A stretch of 64,000 nucleotides of DNA. Origin: Vibrio tasmaniensis. GTDB lineage: Bacteria > Pseudomonadota > Gammaproteobacteria > Enterobacterales > Vibrionaceae. Shown here piece by piece: positions 61,457-64,000 of the stretch. The translations under genes were made by a program, and so were the position numbers. The notes beneath the pieces were generated by a model that worked only from the letters and a program-made list of their open reading frames with translations, had not been told where the DNA came from and did no database searches. Numbering within the stretch: position 1 is the first letter of the stretch; each line of letters opens with the position of its first letter. Location of the stretch: the NCBI RefSeq assembly GCF_024347635.1, contig NZ_AP025510.1, forward strand, positions 496,001 through 560,000. The letters run 5' to 3'.

Positions 61457-62859
61457 TATTTGACCTCTTCACGAAGAGGGGTGCTTCGTATCTGTTTTAT
61501 GGCTAAGGAGAGTGATTTTGTAAATCTGGAGACGACTTCACAGCATTCATGTTCATTAATCGTTAACGGCGGTAAGAATCGAATGACGTTACCGTTTTTG
61601 CCTCCTCGTTCAACAATCAACCCCTGATTGATGCAGTGCGTTTGTATCGACTCAGCTAAGGTTGAATCTTCTGGGTAGGCACCTGACATGTCTGGTTTTG
61701 CTTGTTCATCTACAATTTCTAGGCCTAGCATTAAGCCTTTTCCTCGGACTTGCGCAATGGCTGGAAATTGTGTGCTTAGTTGAGTGAAAGCCTCAATAAG
61801 TTGCTCGGATCGAGCGGCAATATTTTGAGTGATCTCGGGTGATTTTAACATTTGGATGGTTTCAAGGCCGGCTGCCATCGCTAGCTGGTTACCACGGAAC
61901 GTTCCTGTGTGATCACCTGGTTTCCAAACATCGAATTGTTTTTTTATGGCGAGTAATGCGAGAGGGAGTCCTCCACCAACCGCTTTAGACATCACGATAA
62001 TATCGGGTTCAATCCCTGATTCCTCGAAGGCGAACATTGAACCTGTACGGGCAAATCCCGTTTGCACCTCATCAACGATCATTACAATGCCGTACTTTTG
62101 TGTGAGTACTCTGATTTTTTGTAACCATTGCAATGGCGCCGGGTTGACGCCCCCTTCTCCTTGAATCACTTCTAGAACAACGGCTGCTGGTAAGGAGGAG
62201 CTTTGTTCAAGTTCTTCGAAGGATTGTTGGATGTCGTCTATTATCGAATTTATGCTTTTTTTACCTATTTGCTTGGCAGTACTGCGGTATAAATTTGGAT
62301 AGGGTAAAAACTGAACATTCGGCATCAGTCCCTGAATGTTTTCTTTTGGCGAGCGATTACTTGTGACGGCAAGTGCACCGTGAGTCATGCCATGGTACCC
62401 ACCTGAAAAACTTAGAATATGGCGACGACCTGTGTAGCGTTTAGCAAGTTTTAATGCGGCTTCAATGGCGTCGGCACCTGATGGGCTACAGAACTGCAAA
62501 CAGTAGTCGCGTCCAGAGTGAGGCAAGAGGGATAAAAGAGATTCACTAAAAGCGTCTTTAACCGGTGAGGTTAAATCGAGTAAGTGCATTGGCAGTCCAG
62601 ACTCGAGAAAAGACCGAATTGCCGCAAGGATATTGTCGTGATTATGCCCAAGAGCGAGCGTGCCTGCACCAGCTAAACAATCTATGTAGGTTTTGCCTTC
62701 GACGTCCGTTACCCAAGCGCCTTTGGCGTGCGCTATGGCCAATGGTATTCGGCGAGGATAGCTTCGAACGTTTGATTCAAATTGTGATTGCCGATTGAGA
62801 AAATACTGATTCTTCTCGGGTATTTTCTGGCCCAATATTTCTTGAGTAGTCAGAGTCAT
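61456..62859 (-). CDS. acsF: 2,4-diaminobutyrate aminotransferase, AcsF-like
   Basis: A 467-residue class III PLP aminotransferase. SPSGADAIEAALKLA, FSGGYHGMTHGAL, IVDEVQTGFARTG and the PLP lysine in VMSKAVGGGLPLA are diagnostic. It matches diaminobutyrate-2-oxoglutarate aminotransferases, which convert aspartate semialdehyde to L-2,4-diaminobutyrate, a building block of achromobactin. ATG 62859 follows AAGGATGG; 19 upstream in-frame codons cross the Fur box and are not coding. First gene of the operon. Confidence 0.9.
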   Translation of the reverse strand: MTLTTQEILGQKIPEKNQYFLNRQSQFESNVRSYPRRIPLAIAHAKGAWVTDVEGKTYIDCLAGAGTLALGHNHDNILAAIRSFLESGLPMHLLDLTSPVKDAFSESLLSLLPHSGRDYCLQFCSPSGADAIEAALKLAKRYTGRRHILSFSGGYHGMTHGALAVTSNRSPKENIQGLMPNVQFLPYPNLYRSTAKQIGKKSINSIIDDIQQSFEELEQSSSLPAAVVLEVIQGEGGVNPAPLQWLQKIRVLTQKYGIVMIVDEVQTGFARTGSMFAFEESGIEPDIIVMSKAVGGGLPLALLAIKKQFDVWKPGDHTGTFRGNQLAMAAGLETIQMLKSPEITQNIAARSEQLIEAFTQLSTQFPAIAQVRGKGLMLGLEIVDEQAKPDMSGAYPEDSTLAESIQTHCINQGLIVERGGKNGNVIRFLPPLTINEHECCEVVSRFTKSLSLAIKQIRSTPLREEVK

Positions 62860-62887
62860 AGATCCATCCTTGATGTGGTTAGTTACA

Positions 62888-62916
62888 CTTTTAACGATAA
62901 TGAGAATGATTATCAA
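62888..62916 (-). promoter_or_regulatory. Fur box within the acsF promoter
   Basis: GATAATGAGAATGATTATC (62896-62914) matches 17 of 19 bases of the Fur consensus. On the minus strand TTGATA (62916-62911), a 17-bp spacer and TAAAAG (62893-62888) form a promoter that the box covers. Iron repression of the whole operon is expected. Confidence 0.85.
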
Positions 62917-63150
62917 TATCGATTTATTATGCTACTCATTGATCAAGTTCATTTCAATATAAAATTATTGTGCGTATTTCTTGTGCAGGAAATCAGCATG
63001 GATAATGCTCTTAATGGACAGTGAGAATTGGTGTGGGAGCTGGGAAGCAAGGAGGAATTCGTATTGTAAATTTTTCTTCGTTGCAAATCTTTATTACGAA
63101 TTTAGAGAGCGAATGAGAAGTTTAAGTATACAAAACTCTTGTTATAGCCG

Positions 63151-63169
63151 TGATAATAGGTATCATTTG
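63151..63169 (+). promoter_or_regulatory. Second, weaker Fur-like box before the binding-protein gene
   Basis: TGATAATAGGTATCATTTG holds the GATAAT and ATCATT halves (about 13 of 19 consensus matches). It lies 26 bp before the predicted start at 63196. Otherwise 62917-63195 contains no gene. Confidence 0.5.
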
Positions 63170-63195
63170 CATTAACTTTGTTTTTGGGGGCTGCT

Positions 63196-64000
63196 TTGTT
63201 ACTTTCTAAAAAAGCTATTTTCTGTCTGCTAGTTTGTTTATCTTGGCTAGTAAGCACCACATCAAATGCGTCCTCTGAGCACACTCGTTTAATCGATCAC
63301 TCTATGGGAAAATCGGCTGTTCCATTGAAAGCTAAAAGGGTCGTCACCTTGTTTCAAGGAGCAACAGACAGTGCTGTCGCCCTAGGTGTAAAACCCGTCG
63401 GGGTAGTTGAGTCTTGGGCAGAAAAACCGATGTATACGTACTTAAGAGAGGCTCTTGGGGAGGTAACGTATGTGGGGTTAGAGACTCAGCCTAATTTAGA
63501 AGAAATTGCTGCGCTGAAGCCGGATGTCATCATCGGGACGAAAGCCCGACACGAAAAAATATTTGAGCAATTACAAAAGATTGCGCCAACGGTTCTAGCA
63601 ACTAATGTTTACGACTTTAAGTACTCTCTTGAATTAACGGCAGAAGCCACTGGCAGACAACAACAAGCCGATGATATCTGGGAACACTGGCAACAACGAA
63701 TTAGATATGTACAGAAGTATCTTAGCCAAACTCTCCCTAAATGGCCTCTTACCGCATCCATTTTGAATGTTCGGGCCGATCACTTACGTCTATATCTACA
63801 CAAAAGTTTCCCAGGTGCGGTGTTGAATGAGATAGGTTTCCAATTTCCTATTGAAGATAATCGTCGTTTTGGATGGGGGATGAAGATCAAAACAAAAGAA
63901 GCATTACCTAGCGTGAATGCGGACGTCTTTTTTGTTTTTCTTCATTCTGATCAGCCTTTGGTTGAACAAAACTATCAGTCTTGGGTATCTCACCCACTGT
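63196..64000 (+). CDS. Periplasmic iron-siderophore-binding protein, 3'-truncated
   Basis: An open frame of 268 codons runs to the window edge without a stop. Likely start TTG 63196 (GGGGG 5 nt upstream); TTG at 63178 or 63184 is also in frame. A signal peptide (LLSKKAIFCLLVCLSWLVSTTSNA) precedes a FecB/FepB-type domain: RVVTLFQGATDSAVALGVKPVGVV, PNLEEIAALKPDVIIGTKARH, GAVLNEIGFQFP. No lipobox is seen. It would deliver the ferric siderophore to an inner-membrane permease, like CbrA of the achromobactin system; the permease, ATPase and TonB receptor must lie outside the window. Confidence 0.85.
   Translation, partial: MLLSKKAIFCLLVCLSWLVSTTSNASSEHTRLIDHSMGKSAVPLKAKRVVTLFQGATDSAVALGVKPVGVVESWAEKPMYTYLREALGEVTYVGLETQPNLEEIAALKPDVIIGTKARHEKIFEQLQKIAPTVLATNVYDFKYSLELTAEATGRQQQADDIWEHWQQRIRYVQKYLSQTLPKWPLTASILNVRADHLRLYLHKSFPGAVLNEIGFQFPIEDNRRFGWGMKIKTKEALPSVNADVFFVFLHSDQPLVEQNYQSWVSHPL

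Noticed and set aside
51918..62859. Assignment as vibrioferrin (pvs) or staphyloferrin B (sbn) cluster
   Set aside because: Vibrioferrin clusters have two NIS synthetases and no HpcH aldolase or diaminobutyrate aminotransferase; staphyloferrin B clusters carry SbnA/SbnB for diaminopropionate, absent here. The order fits achromobactin better.
62981..63175. 64-codon plus-strand ORF between the two iron-controlled genes
   Set aside because: No SD, odd composition, and it covers the second Fur-like box.

Overview
The window reads as chromosome 1 of a Vibrio, probably close to the Splendidus clade. That rests on gene order and on remembered protein sequences for RpoE, LepB, RelA, Eno, RpoS and RecA; no search was run. 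It falls into two halves. Positions 1 to about 37.4 kb are a dense, conserved gammaproteobacterial backbone. Positions 37.6 to 64.0 kb are accessory: a cyclodextrin/maltodextrin gene cluster followed by a citrate-based siderophore cluster. They sit where recX and alaS normally follow recA in vibrios.

Backbone, left to right: the 3' part of ubiI; a small unknown gene; ybaK and ygfZ on the minus strand, divergent from sdhE-ygfX; nadB on the minus strand, divergent from the envelope-stress operon rpoE-rseA-rseB-rseC, which has a sigma-E promoter; lepA; lepB-rnc-era; recO-pdxJ-acpS; barA on the minus strand; rlmD; relA; mazG; pyrG; eno; ftsB-ispD-ispF-truD; surE-pcm-nlpD-rpoS; mutS on the minus strand; pncC; and recA with a LexA box. 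Intergenic spaces hold clear hairpin terminators and several repeats. These include a MITE-like element after acpS, a long palindromic element after relA, a 27-bp copy of the end of eno in the eno-ftsB spacer, and a 22-bp tandem repeat just before surE.

Cyclodextrin/maltodextrin cluster, 37.6 to 51.7 kb: two divergent arms share a 485-bp control region. The minus arm encodes a binding protein, two permeases, a GH13 cyclomaltodextrinase-type enzyme, a ROK protein that has lost its catalytic residues, and a TrmB-type regulator. The plus arm encodes an outer-membrane porin, an LpxD paralogue, a small lipoprotein, a MalK-type ATPase and a secreted GH13 enzyme resembling the cyclodextrin glucanotransferase of Klebsiella oxytoca. 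The inferred route is: the secreted enzyme makes cyclodextrins from starch, the porin admits them, the ABC transporter imports them, and the cytoplasmic enzyme opens them. A CRP site, a consensus-like promoter and a 9-bp inverted repeat over the predicted start point suggest glucose control plus a local repressor.

Siderophore cluster, 51.9 kb to the right edge: seven overlapping or closely spaced minus-strand genes have the content and order I recall for achromobactin synthesis (acsF-acsD-acsE-yhcA-acsC-acsB-acsA), followed by an additional RraA-like gene. A strong Fur box lies in the acsF promoter. A divergent periplasmic iron-siderophore-binding protein gene runs off the right edge. The two clusters are separated by a 154-bp decayed IS256-like element. 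No rRNA, tRNA, CRISPR array or intact transposase was seen.
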